64,000 bases of DNA from assembly GCA_023055425.1 (NCBI GenBank), contig JALGPY010000010.1, positions 21,716,363-21,780,362 on the forward strand, written 5' to 3'. Source of the DNA: Linanthus parryae (Eukaryota; Streptophyta; Magnoliopsida; Ericales; Polemoniaceae). Positions 45,216 to 56,361 of this stretch are shown piece after piece (within the stretch, counting starts at the first letter, position 1; each line of letters begins with the position of its first letter). Both the position numbers and the translations under genes were made by a program. The notes below the pieces were generated by a model. The model ran no database searches, had not been told where the DNA came from, and saw nothing but the letters and a program-made list of their open reading frames with translations.

Positions 45216-45739
45216 CTACTTCTCATAGTTATTCACACTTGCCTCCGATTCCATGTCTTCCCTAGGGTTATCATCGAACTCATCATCCTCACTAGGGTCT
45301 TTCTCAATCTCAATGTTCTCGCTAGGGTCTTCCCCAATCTCCTCATCTTCACTAGAATCTATTACGATCACCATGTTCCTTTTCCATTGACCATGAGCCT
45401 TCATCAACAACTTGCACATAAAGTTGGCATCCCCATCCATTCACCTTAGTAGAAGTAATCTTCATTGTTTAACCTATTGAACATAGCCACAATATTGCTA
45501 TACTTTGCAATGATCTCCCCAAATATAGGCCCCATAGGTAGAGTCTTCACCATGTAGTAAGCTTAGAAAGGAGGATTCTGATATCGAGTAAATTCTGCCT
45601 TATCAAACCTATCCTCACAATACCGGAGCACGAGATCACGAAAGGCTGGTAGGCTCTCGCCTTCCGCCCAAAGAGTCACAACTGGGTGGTTATCAACTAG
45701 CATAACACGCTTCCTTGCGGTTTTCTTAGTTCTAGCCAT
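45216..45739 (-). pseudogene. Small gag-position ORF of E with H3-like N-terminus and acidic repeats
   Basis: This is the only plausible protein of E, starting about 410 bases after the primer-binding site where gag is expected. From ATG 45739 it reads MARTKKTARKRVMLVDNHP and continues with ESLPAFRDLVLRYCEDRFDKA to a stop at 45563-45565. In the same frame past the stop come YYMVKTLPMGPIFGEII and NIVAMFNRLNNEDYF; after a frameshift near 45440 it continues with MVIVIDSSEDEE and four 10-residue acidic repeats (45243-45362) to 45216. In all about 170 residues with two stops and one shift. The first ten residues after Met differ from histone H3 at only two places (Q5, S10), but nothing after that resembles a histone. 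No known family recognised; it could be a reduced Gag. Confidence 0.5.
45243..45362 (-). repeat. Four 30-bp imperfect tandem repeats (acidic decapeptides)
   Basis: Units encode IDSSEDEEIG, EDPSENIEIE, KDPSEDDEFD and DNPREDMESE. At DNA level each carries CTAGGGT or a variant, on the plus strand. Confidence 0.7.
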
Positions 45740-46150
45740 CTACAAAGGAAAATAACTCCATAAGTATTTTGCTCCACAAAATATATATCATAATATTACA
45801 ATGACTACCCTTATAAAATGAGTACATACTCCCAAGACCTCAATTTTCGATCACACAAGAATTTCGAAAACAATCCCCATCTTTTGATCACCCAAACCAG
45901 ACACTTAACCCAAACTCCAATGGAAAGGCTCAAACCCAAATACCTAGCTAACCGGGTAGGCCAAAGTTCTTAGCTAGGAGAGGGTGGGTGGGATTACTCG
46001 CTTACTAATCCTATTTTCTAAAGACTTAAACACATAATAACTCTATACAATACTATCCAAATCTCCAACGGCTTGTAAAATTTTAAATTCTTTTCCTATG
46101 TCCATTTTAAATTTCACTACAGCTTTTAGATTTCCTTTTTGGATAACCAT

Positions 46151-46162
46151 GCTCTGATAGCA
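46151..46162 (-). promoter_or_regulatory. Primer-binding site of E
   Basis: The minus strand reads TGCTATCAGAGC, one change from the standard initiator-Met type, close to the LTR end TGTTACA. Confidence 0.8.
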
Positions 46163-46164
46163 AA

Positions 46165-48607
46165 TGTAACACCCCAAAAACTACCAAGCCGGAAGCCCGG
46201 GGATGTCACTCCGTACCCGGGATTAAACCCGGATACAAGGAGGTTCAAAACAGAGAATCCAAACATAACTTTATTAAAACCCCAATCTTTGAGCCTCAAA
46301 CACAGGCATGCAATCCAACTACAGTTTAATGATACTAAAATAAGCTCTAAGAAACTAAGTGCGATATAACTGGTCGTCTAAGTGATGATTTGCGTCCCCG
46401 CTAAGATATGCTCCCGTCATATAGACATGTGGTGTAGAAAGCAAAAGAGAAACACCACCGTTTCCAAAGTCAGCGGAAATACTGAGTAAGCAACACCGAA
46501 TCATGTAAACATATTATGAGACATTATTTTAAACACGACATAATATTTTTGCAAAGAAATAGATGAAGTATGAGAATAAGTATTAAACAATAATTCACCA
46601 AATTTTCCTTTTATAATTCCAATTGGGGAAACATTACCAAACTCTCTTCCTTGTCCAATCGGGACATTCAAGTTTAAACAACAAAGTTCCAATCTTGGAA
46701 ATCCATATTTTATCATGTTAACACGGGGAAGAACCAACCATCACACACTACCAAGACCATAAGTGTCGACATTCCCCTAAGACTTCTTGTGGCCAGAGAG
46801 GTAAGTACATTGAGCAAACTCGGGGTTGTTGCGGCCGAGCAAAATAAGTAAAAGTTAGTCGAGTGACCTTAGTAAACATCGACCAATCCAATAATAATAA
46901 AATGTTCCCTGGTACAACTATTCCACTTTACGTCATTAGGTATTATTAACTTCTCATGTGAAAGTTGTGATAATCACTTTAATCAAATCAACAAGTTGCT
47001 GAAATAAACATTTAAAGCAGATATTTCATTTTGAGGCAATAAATTACAAAACACAGTTTAGACATGAAAGAAGGAAAGGGGCCAAGGCCTGACACGTTTA
47101 CTTTCCTTGAATCTCAAGTCAAAGCAATTCACTTCCTAGTAATACTCGACGTATCCTTTGTCAACGAAATTGTTGCCTACAAATTCAATAATATCCTAAT
47201 CAACACATTGCACACGAATTCCTATAGGTAAATGGAATAAATCCCATACTAACTCTCCCGAACCTTTGCTAAGGTGAACAACCCATTTTATAGAAAAGTA
47301 CACTTTATAGAGATAACGTTTATTACTTGAAAAACACACTAAACTATAATTATATAACTTACAAACAGATTAATGAATATCTGACTAACCAAGAATGTTA
47401 TTTTTTTCCAAATTTGATAACCTGACATACTATTACTATTTAAGATATGATTTATATAAACTTTTGTTTATAAAAACGTATTAATTATATAACCTAATGT
47501 AGTGAAGTTCTATTGTTCTATCAAAAGAGTTTAATTAAACATAACCAGTAAATATTATTTTTCAATAGATTAGCTTTATACAAGAAGAATAAACTCCCAA
47601 AGAATATAACCATCAATAGTTGTTAAATGGCTTTCATCCATCTCTTTCTTCACTTTTATTTTCAAGTATTGATGAGTAAGAAAAATTATTGCATGTTGTA
47701 AGACTCGAACCCAAGTTCAACTCTAATACAACCATGTATTTAAACACTTGGCCCCAACGACATCGTTATTCCCTCTCTCTTCCTTTAATAACTCAAATAC
47801 TATTATTAAATAACAAAACAAAACGGAAGAATAGAGAAAGAGAGGAGAGACAGGTATGATAACCGATTGAGGAGGACGGAGACGGGAGGTGGCGAGGCCG
47901 ACGGTGGCGAGGTCGACGGTGGTAAAGACAAACGACGACGGCGAGGAGGAGGCTGTGCGGCGGCGGAAAGGGCGGAGCTGGCTTCGGACGGGCTCGGCGG
48001 AGCTCCGACGGTGTTTCTGGCAGCGCGAATAGAGAGTAGAGAGAGGGCAGCGAGCGAGAGAAAGATCGATGTGGTGTTGGTGTGAGAATTTTTATGAGAT
48101 TGTTGAGGTTTTTATACCCGTTAGGTGAGAAATTCGACCGGGAAGAGGAGACCCAAATCGATTTTTCCGATTCCGAATCGGGTTGTGTTTGTGGACGAAA
48201 TTTCTTTGCTTGGTGCAAAATTATCGAGCCTTGTCAAGTTTAAATCGAATTGGGAGTGCATTAGGACGGATTGGTGGTGATTTTGTGGCGATTTGGGCGG
48301 TGGTGGTGTTGGAGTCGAACATGGAGAAGAAGAAACTCACATGTTCTTCGCAGGAGATGGGGAAGATGATGATTTCTAGTAAACGACACTTTCACCCCGC
48401 TAGGTTTAGTTGAAAGAGAATTTCTACCCCCAAGTTTAATTAAAGATATTATTTAAGTTATGAAAAATACATAAAAGCCTGCAATTGATTAATAACAATA
48501 AAATTTGACTTTTAAATAATTAAAACTAGTACCCTAACTTACACTAATGTCATATTAACACCCAATATCATTATAAAATACTCATTTCTAAATAACGGGG
48601 TATTTTA
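46165..48607 (-). mobile_element. 5' LTR of E
   Basis: Complete 2.4 kb LTR. On the minus strand it starts TAAAATACCCCGTTATT (start TG mutated to TA) and ends GGGGTGTTACA. It contains a promoter-like TATAAAAA at 48109-48116 (minus strand) followed by a GC-rich CT-rich leader. The flanking TTTTG at 48608-48612 is the TSD. Confidence 0.9.
48109..48116 (-). promoter_or_regulatory. TATA box of E's 5' LTR
   Basis: TATAAAAA on the minus strand, conserved at the same place in the 3' LTR (39677-39684). Confidence 0.5.
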
Positions 48608-50049
48608 TTTTGTTTATGAATTTTGTTATCTTATATTATATACATCCCCTAATAAATGATAAGCTATTATTAAATTGATTTAAATCGAATTTTGTGGTCA
48701 TTTGGGAATAAATTTGATGTTAAATAAATATTATTTCTAAATATGAGAGTGTACAAAATAAAACTGAGATTTCTTACTCAATAACTTCACAAATTAGTAT
48801 CTGTATCATATGAAATATTTTATGAGGGAACTATAATTTTTTAAATAACCAATTTGTTATATAGATGTTGCATACTAATAACTAAGAAGAAAATGGGGGT
48901 ATAGATCAATTGATAATCGTTTGAATTTATAGCATTTAACAAATCATTCAAGCACGATTGGACTTGTAATTATTTAAGAATTATAAGTTGTAGGTGACGA
49001 GTTCGTAGTCGAGGATACGCTTACCCGTAAAAGGTTACGAGCTATTTGCTGTGTTGTTGAGGTGAGTAAACATGCCTAACGTAGTGTGTCGTCCTCCTTC
49101 GTGTCCAAATATTTTTATAATTTCATGTCTTAAAATGTGATTTGCGATATACTTGTTTGACTTGAGATTTCAATCACATGTCGAAACGATTCTTTCAAAT
49201 TCATCACTTTGAAATTTATAATGCATAATAACATAAAGTGGAAAAAGTTGTGCAAAGAAACCATATTCGAATTCTTACTATTGTGATTGTGATATTTTAC
49301 TCGGTTTCAATGTTTCCCGGGCTGCTCCATGAACTCACATTTGTGGCCGCATGAAGTCTTAGGGGGGTGTCGGCACTTAAGGTCTTCGATGCATGCGAGA
49401 TAGTTGGTTTTGACATGATATATTGGGATAGAATATTGTGATGCTTTGGTTCGTTCCCCGCTACAACTAATTAATAAATGTGGATTTTCATGAGAAAGAG
49501 TAAGGAAATTCTGTACTTGGAATTTTCTCCCTAACTGGGACAGTATTATGAGATTATCCCCCTAATTGGGGCAGTATTACAGTTGAAAATCTTCTATTAA
49601 AATTATATCCAATAATATTTTGAGAATATTGGAAATTATAACATCTTATATTGGTCTTTGAACTAAGATATCCGGTTTGTTATTGGTAAAAGAAAAACAT
49701 GCCTCTTATTTGTTTACACATTGGGGTATTTACTTACTCAGCATTTCTTGCTGACTTTGGAAAAACTAAGGTCTTTGTTTATTTCCCCCGCAGGTCTAGA
49801 TGAAAGAAGCTCGGCTTAGAGGGTTCGAAGGCTCATCTAGTGGTATTAGTATCTTTAAACAAATGGAACACCGAGCCAATGTTCACCTTGCGTAATAGTA
49901 TGTAATATGTCGTGTTGGAGACAATTATGAGTTTACAATATATAAGTATGGGATGTGTTGTTTTTGATTTCCGCCGCTTCATTTTGAGTAGCACCCTCCT
50001 AGGCTCTCAGGTCCAGAACGGAAAGCTCTGGAAACGAGGGGTTGTCTAG
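48608..50049 (+). mobile_element. Right half of G's 5' LTR
   Basis: The first five bases (TTTTG) are E's TSD. The remainder is LTR related to but distinct from E's: shared landmarks are GAAGTCTTAGGGGGGTGTCG (49351-49370), ACTCAGCATTTCTTGCTGACTTTGG (49736-49760) and a GC-rich end before the primer-binding site at 50051. The left half is the inverted block 35584-37176. No gene. Confidence 0.78.
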
Positions 50050-50050
50050 G

Positions 50051-50063
50051 TGGTATCAGAGCC
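50051..50063 (+). promoter_or_regulatory. Primer-binding site of G
   Basis: TGGTATCAGAGCC, initiator-Met tRNA type, directly after the LTR end GGTTGTCTA. Confidence 0.9.
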
Positions 50064-50486
50064 GGCAATTCAAAAAGGAATTAAAATTGGACAAGCCAAT
50101 TGGGGTTATGGGTAGCCTAGGTTTTACTAAGTCCCACCCACCCGCGTAATTTCTTTCCTTCGCGAGAGACGATTTGAGTTCTTATCATATGCTGATTGAG
50201 TGGCCAGATTATGAGAAATATATACAGGTACATTTTTACATGGCTGGATTTTGGAATTATGTTACTCCCACGATGGATAGTGAGTATTGTAGAGTTCAAG
50301 ATTTTGATTTTGGAATGGAACTAAGCTGATAAAAAATTTTGTAGAATTATATACATGATTTGATCATTATGTGTGATTTTCATGCTATGTGAATGGATAT
50401 GTGTGTGAATTTCATGAAATAATTCGTTCTGCTTACCAATTGCATGATAGGATAAGCATTGATACAATAGGTGATAGTGTAGGAAT
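50064..50486 (+). other. Leader of G
   Basis: Non-coding sequence between the primer-binding site and gag; nothing specific seen. Confidence 0.6.
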
Positions 50487-51450
50487 ATGACTGATAGACC
50501 ACTGCGATACTACACCAGGAGAGTCAACCGAGAAAATATGGCAGCTGGACGAGACAACCAACCAGAGATGGCTCAATTGGTCACCCAAATGGCTAGAATT
50601 ATTTATAGAACTGAGGAGTGCGAAGAAACGAAGCTATTCCAAAAAGATTGCGGATCATAACCATCGCGAATTCGCTGGAAAGTTAGACCCCACGGAACTG
50701 GAGGATTGTATTGTGAATTGCGAGAACATACTTAGGGTTGTCCAATGCCCTGGCGACCAGAAGGTTAGCTGTGTTGTCCTTTATTTTGCCGGCAAGGCAG
50801 ACAATTAGTGGACAACCAATCATGAGGTCCTACTGGCCCGACCAAAATTTGGTTGGAAAGCTTTCAAAACTGCTCTGAGATCGAGTTTCTATCCAAGTCA
50901 TGTCAGGGCTAGGATGTACAATCAGTTCCAAAACCTGAAGTAGGGAAACAACTCAGTGACAGACCATTTCGAAAAATTCGTGGAGCTGTCCAGATTTGCG
51001 GGGAAACACGGTGCCTGATGAAGATAGCAAGGTCTCTAAGTTCATCGAAGGTCTACACCTTTAGTTGCAGAAAATATTTCGTAGGAGGACTTACGACACA
51101 TTGCATGAGGCATATGAACGATTAGCTGATGAGGTTCAATCAGTTCCAAATCTAGGAGGTTCAATATGAGGTTCGCAGGAAACATAAAGTTGATGAGGCC
51201 TGAGGTAGTAGCAACACTTCGGCAAGGGACAAGAGGTTTAAGCCTAACAATGGGGAAAACAACCAGAACCAGTGACACCAGCAGAATCAGGTAGCTCAGC
51301 AAGTTCGTACCTACAACTGCAACAAATGTCAGCAAAACCATCATGCAACTGACTGAATGGGGAACCTATCACCTGCCACAATTGTGGAAAAAGGGGACAT
51401 CGAGCTTATAAAGTCGATCCCAACCAGCCAGGAACCAGCAAAGAAACCAA
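50487..51450 (+). pseudogene. gag: Gag of G (Tekay/Del-like, broken)
   Basis: Capsid protein of a Ty3/gypsy element. ATG 50487 gives MTDRPLRYYTRRVNRENMAA; after a frameshift the Gag core appears (50662-51000) with FAGKLDPTELEDCIVNCEN, VVQCPGDQKVSCVVLYFAGK, KFGWKAFKTALRSSFYPSHV and a VTDHFEKFVELSRFAGK segment. The zinc knuckle CHNCGKRGHRAYK (51374-51409) keeps three ligands and lacks the last Cys. Stops near 50658, 50806, 50941 and 51016 disable it. The knuckle and next region are spread over different frames. Confidence 0.82.
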
Positions 51451-51699
51451 GGAGGGAACTATCATATGCAACAACTATCTGGGAAACCACCAACAGTATT
51501 GGAACCAACTACCCGAGAACCTGCAGATTGGATATGGAACATGGTCTTTGGAGACCGCAACAACCAATGAGATGGTTATGGAAGGCAGCCAAATTACAAC
51601 CAAGGGAATGGAGGACATCATGGAGATCAGAACCCCAACAACAACGTTGTCCATGGAGGCAACAACAACAACGAAGCTGGCGCGGGAGGAGTTGGAGCT

Positions 51700-52552
51700 C
51701 CGAATGCAAATGTGGGAAGGATTGTTGTCATGACAAAGGCTGAGGCTGACGCTGCTCATGGATTTGTTAAGGGTACTTTCTTTATCCATGAGCAACCAAC
51801 TTTTATATTATTTGACTCTGTTGCATCGTACTCTTTCATATCATCGTCATTTGTTGAGAATTTGGATTTGAATCAGTCTGCTAGGAAATTTATCCCAATA
51901 GAAACACCCACTGGTCAATTAAAGTATGTGATATCGTATTTGAAGGAGTAGGGGTGGACACCCCAGCATACACCTTCAGACTAGATTCAGTTTGATCTTA
52001 GAGGCATAGATGTCATCCTAGGGATGGATTGGCTTAAATATCGAGCTGACATTGATTGTTATAAGCAGAAGGTTCGGTTAAGGGGACCCAATAGAGAGAG
52101 AATCTCTTACCGTGGAATCACGAAGGAGCCATGTATTAGACTAGTGTCAGCTTTGACCATAGTCAACAAATTAAATAAAAGTAATCATGCCTACTTATGT
52201 TACATCCAAGATGTTTCCAAGGAGGATAATGTGCTAGAAGATATATGAGTTGTAAAAGAGTACCCTGGCATATTCCCAGACGAGATTCCAGCAATGCCAC
52301 CAAGAATAGAATTAGAGTTTACTTTTGACTTAGCTTCTGGAACCGCGCCTATCTCAAAAGTGTCGTATCGGATGGCATCCAGCATAACTAAAGTAGCTAA
52401 AGGATCAATTACAATAAATCCTAGTGAGGGGGTACATACGGCCAAGTGTGTCACCCTGGGGAGCACCGGTGCTTTTTGTGAATAAGAAAGATGGAATCTT
52501 AAAGCTATGCATTGACTACCGTGAGTTGAACAGTGCAACCATAAAGAATAAG
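51700..52552 (+). pseudogene. pol: Protease and N-terminal RT of G (broken)
   Basis: Aspartic protease block TFILFDSVASYSFISSSF (about 51799-51852), where the active-site Gly of DSG reads Val; then FDLRGIDVILGMDWLKYRA (about 51991-52045), the conserved protease/linker motif of gypsy elements; then FPDEIPAMPPRIELEF (about 52273-52320). RT begins with [20 protein letters not shown] (52472-52531), and the codons stop at NKY where F2 is inserted (52557/52558). The RT continues at 62632. Confidence 0.85.
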
Positions 52553-52557
52553 TACCT
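52553..52557 (+). repeat. Target-site duplication TACCT of F2, left copy
   Basis: TACCT, repeated exactly at 62627-62631. Confidence 0.9.
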
Positions 52558-53769
52558 TGAAAGAAAGTAATGTAGGTAGTAGTACAAGATCAATACTCTA
52601 TAAGAGGGTTTGAATAGAGTATGGCAACTTTTGCTAAAAGAGTGGTTTTAAAGAAGTTTGTAGCAAGCAAAGAGTATTTCAAGTCCTTGAAATTGGTTTC
52701 AAGTCCTTGGAATCAATACAAAGGGTTAAAACAATGCTAATAGTTTTCAAGTCCTTGAACATAAAACCAGTTTTGTGCAGTTAATAAGGATAATATAGAA
52801 CAGTAATTAGAATTCTAGGACCACGGAGATTTATAGAGATAAGTCCACTGGGACCTATTTCTCTACCTCAGGGACTTGATCCCTGCAGGATTTTCAACTC
52901 AATTCTTATTAATCAAAAGCTAAGCCCTAGATCTCAAGCACAGAGAGTTCCCTTACTTTATTACGGCTTGTGGTTCTCACTAACCTATCTAGTACCTGCT
53001 CTAGCTAATTGATTCAACACTAATATTCTATTTTCCACTTGAACAACTCACGAGAATAAGATATGAGAAGCATTATCTAAACGATATACAAATTAAGATC
53101 AGAATGAAGAACACTGAGAACTGATGAAGCGGTTGAGAATGCAGTGATCTTCATATGATTGGATTGAGTGAAAAGAATCTCCTTTCTTTGTTGCTTGTCA
53201 ATCCTTGAGAATGTCTGAGTGTTTCTCTGTGTGTTCTCCCTGAATTTCTTCAGTCATTCCCTCTCTTATGCAGCTGGTTTGAATTGCAAATCTTCAGGGT
53301 CATCTCGAAACAAACTTTTCTAAAACTCAGCAGCATATCTTGACATCTTTAACAACTCTTCCCAAATTATCGTTTCTCAGTATCTTCAAAAATGCTGACT
53401 TGATCTTGTAGCTAAGTATGTTAGGAAGTTCCCGACATGTTTGCACAATCACAGAATCAATTTGACAATCCATTTATTTCCTGCAAAATATACAGATATG
53501 GAACAGTTCTTGCAAAACAGGTAACTATTTATCCCTGCAAAAACTCAGTCAAATAAATATACGAGGCACATTTTATATTATCAAAAAGGTTTGTCTTTCA
53601 TCATCAAGTAAAATATAATCAAGCATAGGAGATCGGGATTCAGATTAGAATCAAAAGCTCCCCCTAAGTTCATGCATATACTGTAGTGTATATTTCAAAC
53701 CTTTGAAAGCTTTTCAAGACTTTGAAACAGATTTGCTGTTTCAATCCTTTGAAACAAGCTTAACTTACA
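52558..53769 (-). mobile_element. 3' LTR of F2
   Basis: Plus-strand start TGAAAGAAAGTAATG and end CTTACA. Homologous to 61395-62626. The sense start reads TGTAAGTTAAG. Confidence 0.9.
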
Positions 53770-53783
53770 ATCTCCCCCTTCAT
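53770..53783 (-). promoter_or_regulatory. Polypurine tract of F2
   Basis: The minus strand reads GAAGGGGGAGATTG directly before the LTR. Confidence 0.8.
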
Positions 53784-54087
53784 GAAAGACAAAACCACAG
53801 TTATTTTAAGAATTGGTTCTCTGCAAAAAAACAAACAGTCACTACAGCATAGCAGAATAATCATGATAATCTCAAATAATAAACTGACGCAAAAATTAAA
53901 TAACCATCCAACTTATTAAATAGTTAAGCAACAAAAACATCATACTGATCTAACCAGATCTCTAAAACAGAAAAAGTACCTGTAATAAACACCTAAATTC
54001 CACCCCCTTTTTGACTTTCATCAAAAAAGAATGAGAAAATGTTGGATCAAAGTTTTTAAAGCTTAAAAGAAAATATTTTTTAAAGAG

Positions 54088-55888
54088 ATGAATTTTCAAG
54101 ACTTTGAAGAGAAATTCAAGGCCTTGAAAAGAAAGAATGAAGTGGCAAGAATCAAGGTGTTGGATCTCCATCTTCCTTTGTCTCAGCATCCTCTTCACCA
54201 CTTTCTTCTTCATCAATATCATCATCTTGTTGTTCTTCTTCTTGAGCAGCTTCTTCACCAGCATCAACAACCACTCCTTCTTCAAAAAGTTCTTCCTCAT
54301 TCTCTATCTCTGGAATGTTTGCTTTCTTTTTCTTCTTCTTAAGATCCTTGATCAACATCCCTGAGTTTGGACTGTCTTCTTCTTGTGCCTGTGCTTTACC
54401 ACCTTGTTCTTGAGAAGCATGTGTCCCAGTATCCTTCACCCCTGCAGCCTCATATTGAGTTGTATGCTCACTGAATAAGTCTTTGGTTGAACCAGCCTTC
54501 TTTGATCCTTCTGCAGCTTGAGAAATTTCCTCTTGCCAAGTTGATGCTCTTAAATATCCTTTCAACCATATACCTTACTTGTTTGAACTCAGTTCCAAAC
54601 TCATGCTAATTTTCAGTCAACTCACCCATATCTTTCTCTTGAACATCAAGTCTTTAAAACACCATGGAAAGGTCTTGAGATTGAGAGGGTAGGTTTGAAG
54701 GAGAGTTCAAGGCCTTGGATTTTGTAAACTTCTTGTATTGCAACTCTTCTTCAGACAAATCATAATATAACTTCCAAGTTTCCTCACTGGTTTTAATAAT
54801 TCCAATCCTTATGAAATGCTTTCTCATCAAGCATACCAAAGCCAGTGGTAATAGTTTGTTCTCTTTCATTTTGGAATCTCAAGGTGTTGGAAGAAAAGAG
54901 ATAGCCGGTTGGAATAGAGCAAAGGGTGATTTCATTCCTTAGTCTGGGAAAAAAGAATGTGTTCGATCAAAATTGTAGGAAGATCAATCTCATACCCATG
55001 CATATTCAAGTACATCAAGTGTAACACCCTGTCAGACAACAACTCTTTTGAAATCTCCTTAGGCACTACACACCTCACTAATATTGTAATTTGAAATTTG
55101 TCTTCAACAGTTAGCATAGAGTGTGTTAATTGTTTTGAAAACGTAGCAACATCCCAGTTTCAATACTTCACTCTTGTTGGGATAGTTGTCTGTGTTATAC
55201 CTCTTAGGAAAGCCTAAAACATTGGAAAATTCTGAGTGATCTAACTCCATACTTAAACCATCCACTTAAGATGTAATCACCAAGTTTAGGGTCTTGATTT
55301 GCTTCATGTTCAGATAGAAAAGTCTAGTGAGCCTAGGGTAGGCAACTTTTGGAGGGTTTAGAATTTTCTAAAGAGAACATTTCTTCAACCTCTTAATGCA
55401 CTCCAGATTCATGCTTTTCAACATGTTAACACTAATCATAATGCAGTAGGCTACTGAAGAAGAAGAAGAAGAAAAACCACTAAACCAAAATCCTCTAGCA
55501 CATTAGTAACAAACCACTTGCTATTAATACAAGATTTCTTACCAGGGGATTGTTGCTTCTCTGAATAGATTTGCAGTTCTTTTCCAGTGTTCTTTTTTGT
55601 TTCTTCATTTGGAGCCTTCCCTTTTCGTTTGTCGTCTTTTGTAGGCTTCTTCTTCACCTTCTTAGGACTGACAATCTGTTCCTCTGGCTGATTATCAGGA
55701 GAAGACTGACTTGTCTTCTTCTTCTTGCTAGAAGTTGGAGTCTCATTATTCTTGATCTTCTTCTTTGGAAGAGAAGGAGCCTTTTCTGCACTTGGGGTTT
55801 TGGAACTAGAATCATCACTTAGGGTTTGAACCTCTTTCTTCAGCAGTCTTTCTCTTCTCTTTAGAACCTTCTTTAAACTTCCAGCCAT
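54088..55888 (-). pseudogene. Extra ORF downstream of pol in F2
   Basis: Begins at ATG 55888 with MAGSLKKVLKRRERLLKKEV, a lysine-rich N-terminal region (55451-55888, with repeated KKKIK and KKVKKK runs). A middle part shares YPRLTRLFYLNM (about 55310-55345) and ETWKLYYDLSEEELQYKKF (about 54730-54790) with F1. The C-terminal acidic region (54152-54565) has a KKKKKK patch and AAQEEEQQDDDIDEEE. It is the counterpart of 19729-21577, in the position of SIRE1 third ORFs. No convincing membrane segment. Frameshifts and stops break it; function unknown. Confidence 0.6.
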
Positions 55889-55958
55889 CTTGATTCAATC
55901 AGAAGTTCTTATTGATCTCATTAGGGTTTGAGAGTATAGAAGAGAGAGGAAGGAGTGA

Positions 55959-55961
<3 letters not shown>

Positions 55962-56002
<41 letters not shown>
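55962..56002. repeat. (GA)n microsatellite
   Basis: About 20 GA units just upstream (in F2's sense) of the extra ORF. F1 has a short GA run in the equivalent place (about 21616-21658). Confidence 0.9.
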
Positions 56003-56007
<5 letters not shown>

Positions 56008-56361
56008 AAGACATAAATACTGAAGAGTTTGAGTTTGAAAAGGAAATAAAATATTTCCAATTCTTTTCAGATGTGCAAAATCAGTTAAATTCAAAATTGT
56101 GTGTGACGTGGGAAAGGAAATAGTATAATATTTATTTGAAAGGAAAATAATTTTAAAAGGTAAAAGCAATATTGACAAATTATCTACAGAGAAGACACTA
56201 AACATTGAAGATCCAAATTATTGACTATGTAGCATACAAACATATTTGCAAGGCTTTGGAAAGCATTTCAAGGCCTTGAAAAACTATGCTGCTAAAGCAA
56301 ATAAAATCAAGGCTCCGAAAAGATTTTCAATGCTTTGATAATTCATTCAAAACTTTGAATT
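56003..56361 (-). other. Non-coding spacer between pol and extra ORF of F2
   Basis: AT-rich, no gene; it holds one CAAGGCCTTG (56269) and several near copies. Confidence 0.6.

Larger units (their letters stand above)
37928..48607 (-). mobile_element. Non-autonomous Tekay-like gypsy element E
   Basis: A minus-strand element with long LTRs: 5' LTR 46165-48607, 3' LTR 37928-40170 plus its displaced end at 35415-35583. It has a Met-type primer-binding site (46151-46162), a polypurine tract (40171-40186) and about 6 kb of interior with no recognisable protease, RT, integrase or RNase H. The sequence before the polypurine tract (minus strand AAGCTTCGAGGACGAAGC) is the conserved end of Tekay/Del-type interiors. 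TSD is TTTTG once the inversion is undone. The LTR copies differ at perhaps one base in ten in the stretches I compared, so it is old. It would depend on an autonomous relative such as G. Confidence 0.85.

Noticed and set aside
45700..45739. A true histone H3 gene
   Set aside because: Only the first ten or so residues resemble H3; the rest shows no histone fold sequence, and the position is that of gag in a retroelement.
38133..46737. Similar 62- and 78-codon minus-strand frames at 38133-38321 and 46501-46737
   Set aside because: They occupy the same position in the two LTRs of E. Duplication explains the similarity without any coding role.
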